From positions 1 to 50,803 of the forward strand of contig JAAXXI010000011.1 in the NCBI GenBank assembly GCA_013334565.1: 50,803 bases of DNA, in the 5' to 3' direction. The position numbers were made by a program, and so were the translations under genes. Positions within the stretch are counted from its first letter, which is position 1. Every line of letters begins with the position of its first letter. Shown here piece by piece: positions 19,105 through 28,854 of this stretch. Source of the stretch: Chlorobiaceae bacterium. Its GTDB lineage: Bacteria; Bacteroidota; Chlorobiia; Chlorobiales; Chlorobiaceae. The notes under the pieces were generated by a model. It had not been told where the DNA came from, made no database searches, and saw only the letters and a program-made list of their open reading frames with translations.

Positions 19105-19659
19105 GTGGAAGGCCGTATATTCAATCTGCCGAATTTACTCAGTTTCCTGAGGATCCTGCTGATACCCTGGTTTCTCTATTATTTCCATACAGGGCGCCTG
19201 ACCATAGCTATCGTCATCATGATTGTGGCGGTGCTGAGCGACTGGTTCGACGGTCGCGCCGCAAGGTGGACCAACGATGTCTCCGAGATGGGGAAAATTC
19301 TCGATCCGCTTGCCGACAAGCTCTGTCTTGCAAGTGTAGCGATTTATTTTTTCTGGATCGGTCAGTTGCCGCTCTGGTTCGTTATTTTTGCCGTTGTCCG
19401 CGATGTGCTGATTTTTGCCGGTGCGGCATATGTCCGGGTGAAGCATTCGGTCGTAACCACTTCGCTCTGGCCCGGAAAATGGGCTGTAGGGTTTGTTTCC
19501 ATGATGTTCATTTCCATGGTCTGGCCTCTCCCGATCTTTACCCGCTATCCCGTCAAGGAGTTTTTCCTCTACCTCTCCGCCATCACCCTGTTCTATTCTT
19601 TCCTGCTCTATTGCGTGCGTTTCTGGAAGATCCACAACGGAGTGGAGTACAAAGCCTGA
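19105..19659 (+). CDS. pgsA: CDP-diacylglycerol-glycerol-3-phosphate 3-phosphatidyltransferase
   Basis: PgsA makes phosphatidylglycerol-phosphate at the inner membrane. The 184-residue polytopic protein carries the CDP-alcohol phosphotransferase signature DWFDGRAARWTNDVSEMGKI, continuing into LDPLADK, i.e. D-G-x2-A-R-x8-G-x3-D-x3-D, and four to five hydrophobic helices. The start is GTG at 19105 with a weak TTAGAG upstream. It lies 71 bases after ruvC, possibly in the same unit. PgsA was chosen over other CDP-alcohol transferases because of overall similarity and length. Confidence 0.88.
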   Translation: MEGRIFNLPNLLSFLRILLIPWFLYYFHTGRLTIAIVIMIVAVLSDWFDGRAARWTNDVSEMGKILDPLADKLCLASVAIYFFWIGQLPLWFVIFAVVRDVLIFAGAAYVRVKHSVVTTSLWPGKWAVGFVSMMFISMVWPLPIFTRYPVKEFFLYLSAITLFYSFLLYCVRFWKIHNGVEYKA

Positions 19660-19948
19660 CAAGTTTCTTTACGCTATTTATCGCGTTTTTTTCTTCTGAA
19701 ATCCTATCTGCTTTCATTTCAAACGGATACCCCCGGTTATCCCCATCAGGATATTGATAACTTGGCAGTTCTTCCTGGCCGGATTCGTAAGCGATACGTT
19801 AACGATATGCCATATAATGAGTTGTCGGTGTTAACGCGCTTTATTGTCTTTGACGGAAAATGTTGATAACTTGTGGAAAGGCAGGCTGCGCCTGTCTCTT
19901 TACCGTGTATTTTTCGGAACGGGACGGGCGCAGTCGTCAGGCACGCGA
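19660..19948. other. Intergenic region with DnaA-box-like nonamers
   Basis: This 289-bp gap between the convergent pgsA and lpxC-fabZ genes contains TTATCCCCA at 19737-19745 and TGTTGATAA at 19861-19869, each one base from the DnaA box TTATCCACA (the second on the opposite strand), plus TATTGATAA at 19752-19760 with two mismatches. No gene or strong terminator was seen in it. Whether DnaA binds is unknown. Confidence 0.3.
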
Positions 19949-21352
19949 TCAGCTGTTTTTCGGGACCACGGTCGCCATGAGGGATGCTTCGCAGACCAGT
20001 TCGCCCCTGACATATGCCCGGCCGTCGAACTGACAGACGCTTCTGCGTTTGTTGGTCATCGTTGCTTCGATCACCAGCGTATCGCCGGGAAGAACAGGCT
20101 TGCGGAAGCGAGCCTTGTCGATACCCATGAAAAGCACGACGCTGTCCTTGATATTGTCGTTACCGTTCAGCATCATGATCCCGCCGGTCTGCGCCATCGC
20201 TTCAAGGATAAGCACCCCGGGCATAATGGGATTTCCGGGGAAGTGTCCCTGGAAGAACGGTTCGTTCATGGTAACGTTCTTGATCGAAACGATTTTTTCA
20301 TCGAGCTTGAAATCGACGATTTTATCGATCAGAAGAAAAGGGTAACGGTGTGGAAGGATATTCTGGATCGCATTGATATCGAAGATCACGCCGGCCTTCT
20401 TTTCGTGCTGGTACTGCCTTGCGAGTTTGTTGCGGTCGGCGTATTTTTTCAGTCTCTTGACAAATTCCACATTGGATGCATGGCCGGGTCTTGCAGCAAG
20501 GACCATAGCTTTTACCGGCATTCCAAGGAGGGCGAGGTCGCCGAGGAGATCGAGAAGCTTATGCCGGGCAGGTTCGTTCTTGAACCTGAGTTTCCTGTTG
20601 TTGAGAATGCCGTTCTGGCCAAGCGTGAGATTTTCGCTTTCAACGCCGAGTTTTTCGCAAAGCTCCTGGATTTCGTTTTCTTTGAGGGGTTTATCAATGA
20701 TGACGACAGCATTTTCCAGGTCGCCTCCCTTGATGATCCCCTGATTGGCGAGGTGCTCGACTTCGCTCAGGAAGCAGAATGTTCTGGCGGGTGAAAATTC
20801 CTTGAGAAAATCGTTCTGAAGGTCGAAGAGACCTGAATGCTGGGAACCGAGGGCAGGGTTCTTGTAGTCGACCATGACGGTCACCCTGAAGTTGTCGAGA
20901 GGCAGGGCAACGATATCGACTGCATTCACGGCATCGTGGTATTCAATGGTTTCATCGATCACCAGCCAGTTTTTCGGCTCGTCCTGTTCCCTGAAACCTG
21001 CGGTCAGCAGGGCTTCTGTAAAAGGCTGGGCGCTGCCATCCATGACCGGTGGCTCGGGACCGCTGAGCTCGATGCGGCAGTTGTCGATTTCAAGCCCGTA
21101 AAGTGCGGCGAGCACATGTTCGGTGGTATGGACTTTGACATCGTTTACAGCGATCGTCGTACCCCTCAGGACATCGACGACGTTTTCTATCAGCGCGGGA
21201 ATTTCAGGGCTGTTTTCGATGTCGGTCCGGACAAATCGGTAGCCGTAGTTTGTAGGGGCAGGCTTGAAAGTGATGGTGCATTCTTGCCCGGTATGGAGTC
21301 CTTTTCCCCGGAGCGATACATCATTTTTGAGGGTGCGCTGAAGAATGAGCAT
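19949..21352 (-). CDS. lpxC-fabZ: Bifunctional LpxC deacetylase / FabZ dehydratase
   Basis: A 467-residue fusion of two early envelope lipid enzymes. Residues 1 to about 300 are LpxC, the zinc UDP-3-O-acyl-GlcNAc deacetylase that commits to lipid A: His79 in HTTEHVLAALYGLEIDNCRI and RHKLLDLLGDLALLG hold the zinc and catalytic residues. Residues from about 320 on are FabZ, the 3-hydroxyacyl-ACP dehydratase, with ILPHRYPFLLIDKIVDF and the glutamate of GHFPGNPIMPGVLILEAMAQ. The fusion is known from Bacteroidetes/Chlorobi. It couples the lipid A branch to its acyl-chain supply in one polypeptide. It is monocistronic. Confidence 0.96.
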   Translation of the reverse strand: MLILQRTLKNDVSLRGKGLHTGQECTITFKPAPTNYGYRFVRTDIENSPEIPALIENVVDVLRGTTIAVNDVKVHTTEHVLAALYGLEIDNCRIELSGPEPPVMDGSAQPFTEALLTAGFREQDEPKNWLVIDETIEYHDAVNAVDIVALPLDNFRVTVMVDYKNPALGSQHSGLFDLQNDFLKEFSPARTFCFLSEVEHLANQGIIKGGDLENAVVIIDKPLKENEIQELCEKLGVESENLTLGQNGILNNRKLRFKNEPARHKLLDLLGDLALLGMPVKAMVLAARPGHASNVEFVKRLKKYADRNKLARQYQHEKKAGVIFDINAIQNILPHRYPFLLIDKIVDFKLDEKIVSIKNVTMNEPFFQGHFPGNPIMPGVLILEAMAQTGGIMMLNGNDNIKDSVVLFMGIDKARFRKPVLPGDTLVIEATMTNKRRSVCQFDGRAYVRGELVCEASLMATVVPKNS

Positions 21353-21512
21353 AATGTGATCGTTGTTCCTGCCCGGACGTTCCGTGCCGGAAATGAATAC
21401 AGTATTTCGATTAAAAATCGTTCAAGATAACAAAGAATGATTAGCTGTTCAAATTACTGGTAAAAACGGTTGAAAAAGCTGTTATTTCAATTTGACCGAC
21501 ACTCCGGACGGA

Positions 21513-22310
21513 TCAGCTGAAATGCCTTGACGCCATATCGAGAAGGAGCGGGTGGGTTGTACCGTTTCCGGCGATAATACTTTGCTGCCCGAATACATCG
21601 CTCTGCCCCCTGAAATCGGTTACGGTACCTCCGGCTTCCCTTATCAGGAGCACCCCGGCAGCGAAATCCCAGGGAAAAAGCCTGTATTCCCAGAAACCGT
21701 CGAACCTTCCACAGGCGGTATAGGCAAGGTCGAGGGCTGCCGAACCTGCACGGCGGATCCCTGCTGAATCACGGATGACCTCCCTGAGCATGCCGAGATA
21801 GGCATCGAGGTAATGATACTCCCTGAACGGCAGACCTGTCCCGATGAGAAAACTTTCCCTGTCATGGCGGTCGGAGACCGTGATTTTCTTCCCGTTAAGG
21901 TATGCGCCGTTGCCTTTTTCAGCCGTAAACAGCTCCTTGAGGAGCGGCTGATAGACTACTCCGGCGAGGAGGTCGCCGTTTTCCCCCTGGAGTGCGATGC
22001 TGACGGAAAAGACCGGGAAGGAGTGGATGAAGTTCAGCGTGCCGTCAAGTGGATCGACGATCCATCTTCTTCCGGACGATCCCTGAACGACGGTTCCTTC
22101 TTCACAAAGCATGCTGTCCTGCGGAAATCTTTCCGCGATGATTCCGGCAATGGCCGCTTCGGAAGCTTTGTCTACGCCGGTCACGAAATCCTTGAACTCC
22201 TTTGCCCTGATTTCGTTCTGGTTCAGTTCTCCGAATTTTTCAAGCATGATCGCGCCTGCAGCTCCGGCTGCATCGATAGCGGCTTGCAGTTCGTCGCCGA
22301 TTGTAAGCAT
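21513..22310 (-). CDS. Inositol-1-monophosphatase-family phosphatase
   Basis: The 265-residue SuhB-like enzyme has the metal-binding motif WIVDPLDGTLNFIHSFPVFS, the preceding glutamates in MLCEEGTV, and the C-terminal WDFAAGVLLIREAGGTV motif. Members remove phosphate from inositol monophosphate or related sugar phosphates; in some bacteria SuhB has an RNA-processing role instead. The short hydrophilic context gives no hint. It sits between lpxC-fabZ and the second heptamer-repeat locus. Confidence 0.92.
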   Translation of the reverse strand: MLTIGDELQAAIDAAGAAGAIMLEKFGELNQNEIRAKEFKDFVTGVDKASEAAIAGIIAERFPQDSMLCEEGTVVQGSSGRRWIVDPLDGTLNFIHSFPVFSVSIALQGENGDLLAGVVYQPLLKELFTAEKGNGAYLNGKKITVSDRHDRESFLIGTGLPFREYHYLDAYLGMLREVIRDSAGIRRAGSAALDLAYTACGRFDGFWEYRLFPWDFAAGVLLIREAGGTVTDFRGQSDVFGQQSIIAGNGTTHPLLLDMASRHFS

Positions 22311-22408
22311 GATCGTTCTGGCAATGGATTTAAGTAATCGCCCGTCAATATAACATTTTACCGGTAACGGGGAATTATCGGAGGATGCGGCGGGTTCTGC
22401 ATGTTTAG

Positions 22409-22617
22409 AAAGTGGAAAGTGGGGATAGGAAATGGGTAATGGGGTGGGGACTCTGAGCGCTGAGGACTAAGCGGGGAATGGGGAATGGGTAATGGGATTT
22501 GGAAAGTGGGATCTGGGTGTTAGGTGGTATGTGGTAGGTGGGATGTTTCAGTGCTGAGTGCTGAGTGCTGAGTGCTGAGTGCTGAGTGCTGAGTGCTGAG
22601 TCCTGAGTCCTGAGTTC
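22409..22617. repeat. Second heptamer-repeat locus (GTGCTGA array plus GGGTAAT-type variants)
   Basis: Seven perfect tandem GTGCTGA units occupy 22551-22599, followed by two GTCCTGA variants to 22613. Before them, 22409-22545 is a degenerate run of seven-base-like units (GGGGAAT, GGGTAAT, GGAAAGT). The inverted complements of these words appear at 1910-1960 beside the first locus. There is no gene in the whole 22311-22656 gap; open frames over it are repeat-derived. Confidence 0.88.
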
Positions 22618-22656
22618 CAAACCCCATAAGAGGATGTAACCAAACGCAGGAAAAAC

Positions 22657-23124
22657 ATGAAAATCAATTATCCGAAGCTTCTGGTGTGTATCGGGATCTG
22701 TTTTGGCGTTGCTTTCGCGGGGAGCACGTTCACTCCTTTACCGGGGTCCGAGTGGTACTACCATTTTCTGCAGAAACCGGCATGGAATCCGCCCGACTGG
22801 CTTTTTCCTCCGGCATGGACCCTGTTGTTCCTCCTGATGGGTACGGCACTCTATCTTGTTTCCGAAAAGCAAGGGGAGAAGAAATCCGCCTATATCCTGT
22901 TTGGCGTTCAGCTCCTGCTGAACCTCTCATGGTCGGCGGTGTTTTTCGGACTGCATTCCCCCGGTGCGGCTTTGCTGGTCATCATCACCCTGTGGACCGC
23001 CATTCTGCTGACAATCCTCAGTTTCAGGAAAATCAGTCAGGCTGCAGGGTATCTGCTGCTTCCGTACATCCTCTGGGTAAGTTTCGCTTCTTTTCTCAAC
23101 TTTACGATCTGGCGACTGAACTGA
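22657..23124 (+). CDS. tspO: TspO/MBR-family tryptophan-rich sensory protein
   Basis: A 155-residue, five-helix membrane protein of the TspO/peripheral benzodiazepine receptor family. Recognisable are FTPLPGSEWYYHFLQKPAWN with PPDWLFPPAWTLLFLLMGTA, the tryptophan- and proline-rich core motif after helix I, and the NLSWSAVFFGLHSPG segment. The family binds porphyrins and related tetrapyrroles; in phototrophic bacteria it tunes photosynthesis gene expression in response to oxygen, which would fit a cell making much bacteriochlorophyll, though that is inference. AGGA lies upstream of the ATG. No partner gene is adjacent. Confidence 0.93.
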   Translation: MKINYPKLLVCIGICFGVAFAGSTFTPLPGSEWYYHFLQKPAWNPPDWLFPPAWTLLFLLMGTALYLVSEKQGEKKSAYILFGVQLLLNLSWSAVFFGLHSPGAALLVIITLWTAILLTILSFRKISQAAGYLLLPYILWVSFASFLNFTIWRLN

Positions 23125-23187
23125 GCCTTTTTCCACCTTCAGTTCATGTAACCCGTCGTCTTGCCGAAACCGGATGCGTGCCGGACT

Positions 23188-23415
23188 TCAGGCTGCTATC
23201 GGACGGCCTGGAAGAGCGAAATCGGCGGAAACCGTCGAGAGGATATAACCGATCGATGTATTTGCGCTCAGGTCCGATGCTGTGGCAGAGGCTGTAAAGA
23301 TCTTGGGCGCACTCTCATCCTGCGTTCCCTGGAGGGAGTTGCCGATTCCTTTTCCCAGGGCAATGGCGCTGCAGAGCAGCACCGCGACAATCGCTGATAT
23401 TTTCATAGGTGTCAT
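23188..23415 (-). CDS. Small putative exported protein
   Basis: I do not recognise this 75-residue protein. It has a clear N-terminal signal-like stretch (MKISAIVAVLLCSAIALG, from the second methionine at 23406) and a low-complexity Ser/Ala/Thr-rich remainder. Its first ATG (23415) overlaps the stop of the DUF4405 gene as ATGA, suggesting translational coupling. No cysteine pair, heme motif or known domain is visible. It could be a chance frame downstream of a real gene, so the call rests mainly on the signal and the overlap. Confidence 0.5.
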   Translation of the reverse strand: MTPMKISAIVAVLLCSAIALGKGIGNSLQGTQDESAPKIFTASATASDLSANTSIGYILSTVSADFALPGRPIAA

Positions 23416-23900
23416 TCAAATATGACGGCAATCACTGCCATCTCGTTTTTGCTGTTTGCACTCGCTATCTGTCGGATCGTCATGTTCCCGTTGACATTCG
23501 TCATGCCTTTCTGCTGCAGTTTTGCGGTTATATCCGTGCCGTTGCTTCCGGCAACCTCTGCGATGGTGTCGAGTTTCGAGGACATAAGGGCTTTCATCAT
23601 CTTCATGCGGGGGTTCTGTTCCTGTCCTGCAGGAGCAAATACGGAGAAAAGTGTCACAAGAAGACCAACACCGATAATCGCGATGGCGGGTTTTTTTGAA
23701 AAGTAGCCGGTGAAGGCTTTCCAGTTGGCGATGGTATGGAGGATAACGCCGGCAACAAGGGCCCAGCTCAGCCATTCATGGATTGGTTTTACAAGCCCTG
23801 ATTCGATTTTGAAGAACATCAGGATGCCTGTTACTCCGAGGATGATGAATGATGCGATTGCCAGCGGGGTAGCCCATGATCTCAGTGTCGTCTTGTTCAT
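23412..23900 (-). CDS. DUF4405 membrane protein (cytochrome b561-like fold)
   Basis: A 162-residue membrane protein with three hydrophobic helices in its first 90 residues and a soluble C-terminal part. Helix II contains HEWLSWALVAG and the following segment VILHTIANWKAF, with histidines placed as in DUF4405 proteins, which look like small cytochrome b-like membrane modules; heme binding here is inference. The C-terminal domain (LQQKGMT..., ending TIRQIASANSKNEMAVIAVI) is outside the core family. The gene is probably co-translated with the small exported protein that begins in its stop codon, suggesting a two-part membrane/periplasm unit. Confidence 0.8.
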   Translation of the reverse strand: MNKTTLRSWATPLAIASFIILGVTGILMFFKIESGLVKPIHEWLSWALVAGVILHTIANWKAFTGYFSKKPAIAIIGVGLLVTLFSVFAPAGQEQNPRMKMMKALMSSKLDTIAEVAGSNGTDITAKLQQKGMTNVNGNMTIRQIASANSKNEMAVIAVIFE

Positions 23901-24035
23901 TTCCGTTTGTATTCGTCGTTCGTTACTGCTTTGTACCGGACCTGTTCCGGAATTCTTTTCACCTGGTAGGACGACGTTTCACAGAAATTCTTTCGCAGAA
24001 AAAAGGATAAGGCAGAAAAACGAAAACCTGTAAAA

Positions 24036-24067
24036 CAGCAAAGCGCAGGGTGAACTGCGCTTTGCTG
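24036..24067 (-). terminator. Rho-independent-like hairpin after acs
   Basis: A perfect 13-base inverted repeat, CAGCAAAGCGCAG at 24036-24048 and CTGCGCTTTGCTG at 24055-24067 with a 6-base loop, lies 31 bases after the acs stop. Read on the minus strand it is followed by TTTT, a short U tract, so termination is likely but less certain than for a longer tract. Confidence 0.7.
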
Positions 24068-24097
24068 AAGAAGATGGCTATTTCTGCAAATCAGGAA

Positions 24098-26086
<1,989 letters not shown>

Positions 26087-26274
26087 GAATTTTATGTTTT
26101 AAAAAAAAGAAAGCGTACCCTCCGGAGAGGTATAAGAAAAAAAACGATTGCAGCCGGTCACATTGGATGAAGGCTTTGCCGGAACGGCGAGTCTGTAACT
26201 TTCCAGAATGTATTTTACATAAAAAAATCTTCTTACTCAATAATCGTTACCAATCCTGCGGCCATTATTTCACG

Positions 26275-28713
26275 TCAGGCCCTGTTTTCCCTGACCGCGA
26301 AGTTGACGAGTTTGTCTTCGATCGCAATTTCTTTGACAATGGTTGCCCCTTCGAGGAACTTCATCACCGATTCGACCTCTTTTGCCGCAGCGATCATTTC
26401 CTCCTTCGATGTCCCTGCGGGAGCGGTGAACGTGCCGCGGAGCTTTCCGTTCACCTGTACGGCGATGGTGACAACGCTGTCTTCGACGAGTTCCTGCCTG
26501 TAAGCCGGGAACGGGTGCGTGCTGATCGATGCGGAATGGCCGATGGCTTCCCAAAGTTCTTCGGTGATATGCGGAGCATAAGGCGAGAGCAACAGCAGCA
26601 GCGTTTCGATCGCTGCACGGTTCCTGCATCCGCTTTTCTGCAGTTCGTTGACGAATATCATCATCTCGGAAATGGCGGTATTGAACTTCAGGCTTTCCGT
26701 ATCTTCGCTGACTTTCCTGATCGTCTTGTGCATGCGGCGCAGGAGCTCCTCAGGGAGTTCGCCGGAAGTCAGCCCGGCAGGCTTGTCGCCGGCATCTTTT
26801 CCTTCCGGCCAGACCAGTTTCCACACTTTTCCGAGGAAGCGGCTGATGCCTTCGATTCCGTTGGTATTCCAGGGCTTGACCTGTTCGAGGGGGCCGAGGA
26901 ACATTTCGTAAAGTCGTACGGCATCGGCGCCGTACCTGTTCAGCACGTGGTCTGCGGGAATGACATTGCCGCGCGACTTCGACATTTTCTCGTTGTCTTC
27001 GCCAAGGATCATACCCTGGTTGAAGAGTTTACCGAACGGTTCTTTCGTGCTCACGACACCGAGATCATAAAGCACCTTGTGCCAGAAGCGCGAGTAGAGC
27101 AGGTGCAGCACGGCATGTTCCGCACCGCCGATATAGAGATCGACGTTCATCCAGTAGCGTTCTTTTCCTGGATCGACCAGCTTTTCGCCGTTCAGGGGGT
27201 CGATGAAGCGAAGGTAGTACCAGCAGCTTCCGGCCCACTGGGGCATCGTGTTCGTTTCCCTGCGGAAAGCCCCGTGTTCGTCGGTTCCGTTGAGCCACTC
27301 GGGTATGTTTGCGAGGGGCGATTCCCCTGTTTCCGAAGGGTGGTAGGCCTCGACTTCCGGGAGCATCAGCGGCAGTGCGGTTTCGGTCCGCAGCGATCCG
27401 TCGGCGTAATGTTTGATCGGGATGGGCTCGCCCCAGTAGCGCTGGCGGCTGAAAATCCAGTCCCTGAGCCTGTAGTTGACCTTGCGTGTACCGACTTTTT
27501 TCGACTCCAGCCAGGAAGCCATGCGGTCGAACGATTGCTCGAAGGGAAGGCCGTCCAGCGAAATTTCGCTGTTCGACGAATTGACGCAGACGCTGTCCTT
27601 GTCTTCGAAAACTTTTTCCTGCACGTCGTGGGGGCTTTTGATGACCTCGATGATGGGCAGGCCGAACTTTTTGGCGAATTCCCAGTCCCTGCCGTCGTGC
27701 GCCGGTACCGACATGATGGCGCCCGTGCCGTAGCTGGTCAGTACGAAATCCGATATCCAGACGGGAAGCTTCTCGCCGGTAGCCGGGTTCACGGCACTCG
27801 AACCGGTAAACACCCCTGTTTTGTCTTTCTGAAGGCCCGTGCGTTCCAGCTCGGTTTTCAGTTTCGCCTGTCTGATGTACTCTTTGACCTCCACAAGCTG
27901 GCTTGCCGTCGCCAGTTTCTCTGCAAGGGGATGCTCGGGAGAAATAACCAGGTAGGTTGCCCCGAACAAGGTATCCGGACGGGTTGTATAGACTTTCAGC
28001 GACGTGCCGTGGCAGGGGAGGCTGAAGTCGATTTCGACGCCTTCGGAACGTCCGATCCAGTTGCGCTGCATCAGTTTGACGTTTTCGGGCCAGTCGAGCC
28101 CGTCGAGGTCGGCAAGAAGCCGTTCGGCGTAAGCCGTGATTTTCAGCACCCACTGGCGGAGCGGCCTGCGCACGACGGTAAGGCCATCAGCGATTTTTTC
28201 GTCGACCTCCTCGTTGGCGAGCACGGTCTTCAGCTCTTCGCACCAGTTCACATCGACCTCGGACATATAGGCGAGGCCCATGTCGTAGAGCTTGAGGAAT
28301 ATCCACTGCGTCCATTTGAAATAAGCCGGGTCGGTGGTGTTGACCTCGCGGGACCAGTCGTAGGAGAACCCCATGGCCTGCAGGGTTTCCTTGAAGCTCC
28401 GGACATTCTTTTCTGTCGTGATTCGGGGATGGGTCCCGGTTTTTATGGCGAACTGTTCCGCGGGGAGCCCGAAGGCGTCCCAACCCATGGGGTGGAGCAC
28501 GTTGAAACCGCAGCTCCGTTTATACCGAGCGACGATGTCCGAGGCCGTGTACCCTTCGAGATGGCCGACGTGGAGCCCCGATCCGCTCGGATAGGGGAAC
28601 ATGTCGAGAACATAGTATTTCGGCAGCTTCTGATCGTCCGAGGTTTTGAAGGTGCCGTTCTTTTCCCACGTGGCCTGCCATTTCTTCTCAATGGCTGAAA
28701 AATCGTATTTCAT
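26275..28713 (-). CDS. leuS: Leucyl-tRNA synthetase
   Basis: The 812-residue class-I synthetase charges leucine. It has the HIGH-type motif in PYPSGSGLHVGHLEGYTASD, the editing domain (CP1) with YTTRPDTLFGATYLVIS, and the KMSKS motif in NEKMSKSRGNVIPADHV. It is shorter than the E. coli enzyme (860), as in many bacterial LeuRS, with the usual C-terminal domain present. It is a single gene between acs and pnp, all three on the minus strand. A long open frame exists on the opposite strand here but is only a shadow. Confidence 0.97.
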   Translation of the reverse strand: MKYDFSAIEKKWQATWEKNGTFKTSDDQKLPKYYVLDMFPYPSGSGLHVGHLEGYTASDIVARYKRSCGFNVLHPMGWDAFGLPAEQFAIKTGTHPRITTEKNVRSFKETLQAMGFSYDWSREVNTTDPAYFKWTQWIFLKLYDMGLAYMSEVDVNWCEELKTVLANEEVDEKIADGLTVVRRPLRQWVLKITAYAERLLADLDGLDWPENVKLMQRNWIGRSEGVEIDFSLPCHGTSLKVYTTRPDTLFGATYLVISPEHPLAEKLATASQLVEVKEYIRQAKLKTELERTGLQKDKTGVFTGSSAVNPATGEKLPVWISDFVLTSYGTGAIMSVPAHDGRDWEFAKKFGLPIIEVIKSPHDVQEKVFEDKDSVCVNSSNSEISLDGLPFEQSFDRMASWLESKKVGTRKVNYRLRDWIFSRQRYWGEPIPIKHYADGSLRTETALPLMLPEVEAYHPSETGESPLANIPEWLNGTDEHGAFRRETNTMPQWAGSCWYYLRFIDPLNGEKLVDPGKERYWMNVDLYIGGAEHAVLHLLYSRFWHKVLYDLGVVSTKEPFGKLFNQGMILGEDNEKMSKSRGNVIPADHVLNRYGADAVRLYEMFLGPLEQVKPWNTNGIEGISRFLGKVWKLVWPEGKDAGDKPAGLTSGELPEELLRRMHKTIRKVSEDTESLKFNTAISEMMIFVNELQKSGCRNRAAIETLLLLLSPYAPHITEELWEAIGHSASISTHPFPAYRQELVEDSVVTIAVQVNGKLRGTFTAPAGTSKEEMIAAAKEVESVMKFLEGATIVKEIAIEDKLVNFAVRENRA

Positions 28714-28804
28714 GATTGTCGTCTTGCTGATAACTTACTGCTGCTGCCATCTCATTACAGAGGGCAGTACTGCGGGTGACGCAAATTTGCCGGTCGGCAA
28801 CAAT

Positions 28805-28839
28805 AAAAAAAGCAGCGCATAAAAACGCACTGCTTTTTT
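28805..28839 (-). terminator. Intrinsic terminator of pnp
   Basis: On the minus strand, 22 bases after the pnp stop (28855), GCAGTGCG and GCGCTGC flank a short AT loop and form an 8-base stem with G-U pairs (28812-28819 against 28826-28833), followed by a run of seven T. This is a typical Rho-independent terminator; the A run on the other side of the stem also allows some function for transcripts from the other direction. Confidence 0.8.
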
Positions 28840-28854
28840 CAGTGTCAGCCCCGT

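Noticed and set aside
22551..22613. Possible CRISPR array
   Set aside because: Seven-base tandem units without spacers; too short and regular for CRISPR. No cas genes are nearby.
26087..26274. Possible small gene between acs and leuS
   Set aside because: Only shadow frames of the neighbouring genes; nothing with a signal or motif.
26167..28698. 843-codon open frame on the plus strand opposite leuS
   Set aside because: It mirrors the codon-biased, GC-rich leuS gene; it has no known motif, and leuS shows both HIGH and KMSKS motifs on the other strand.
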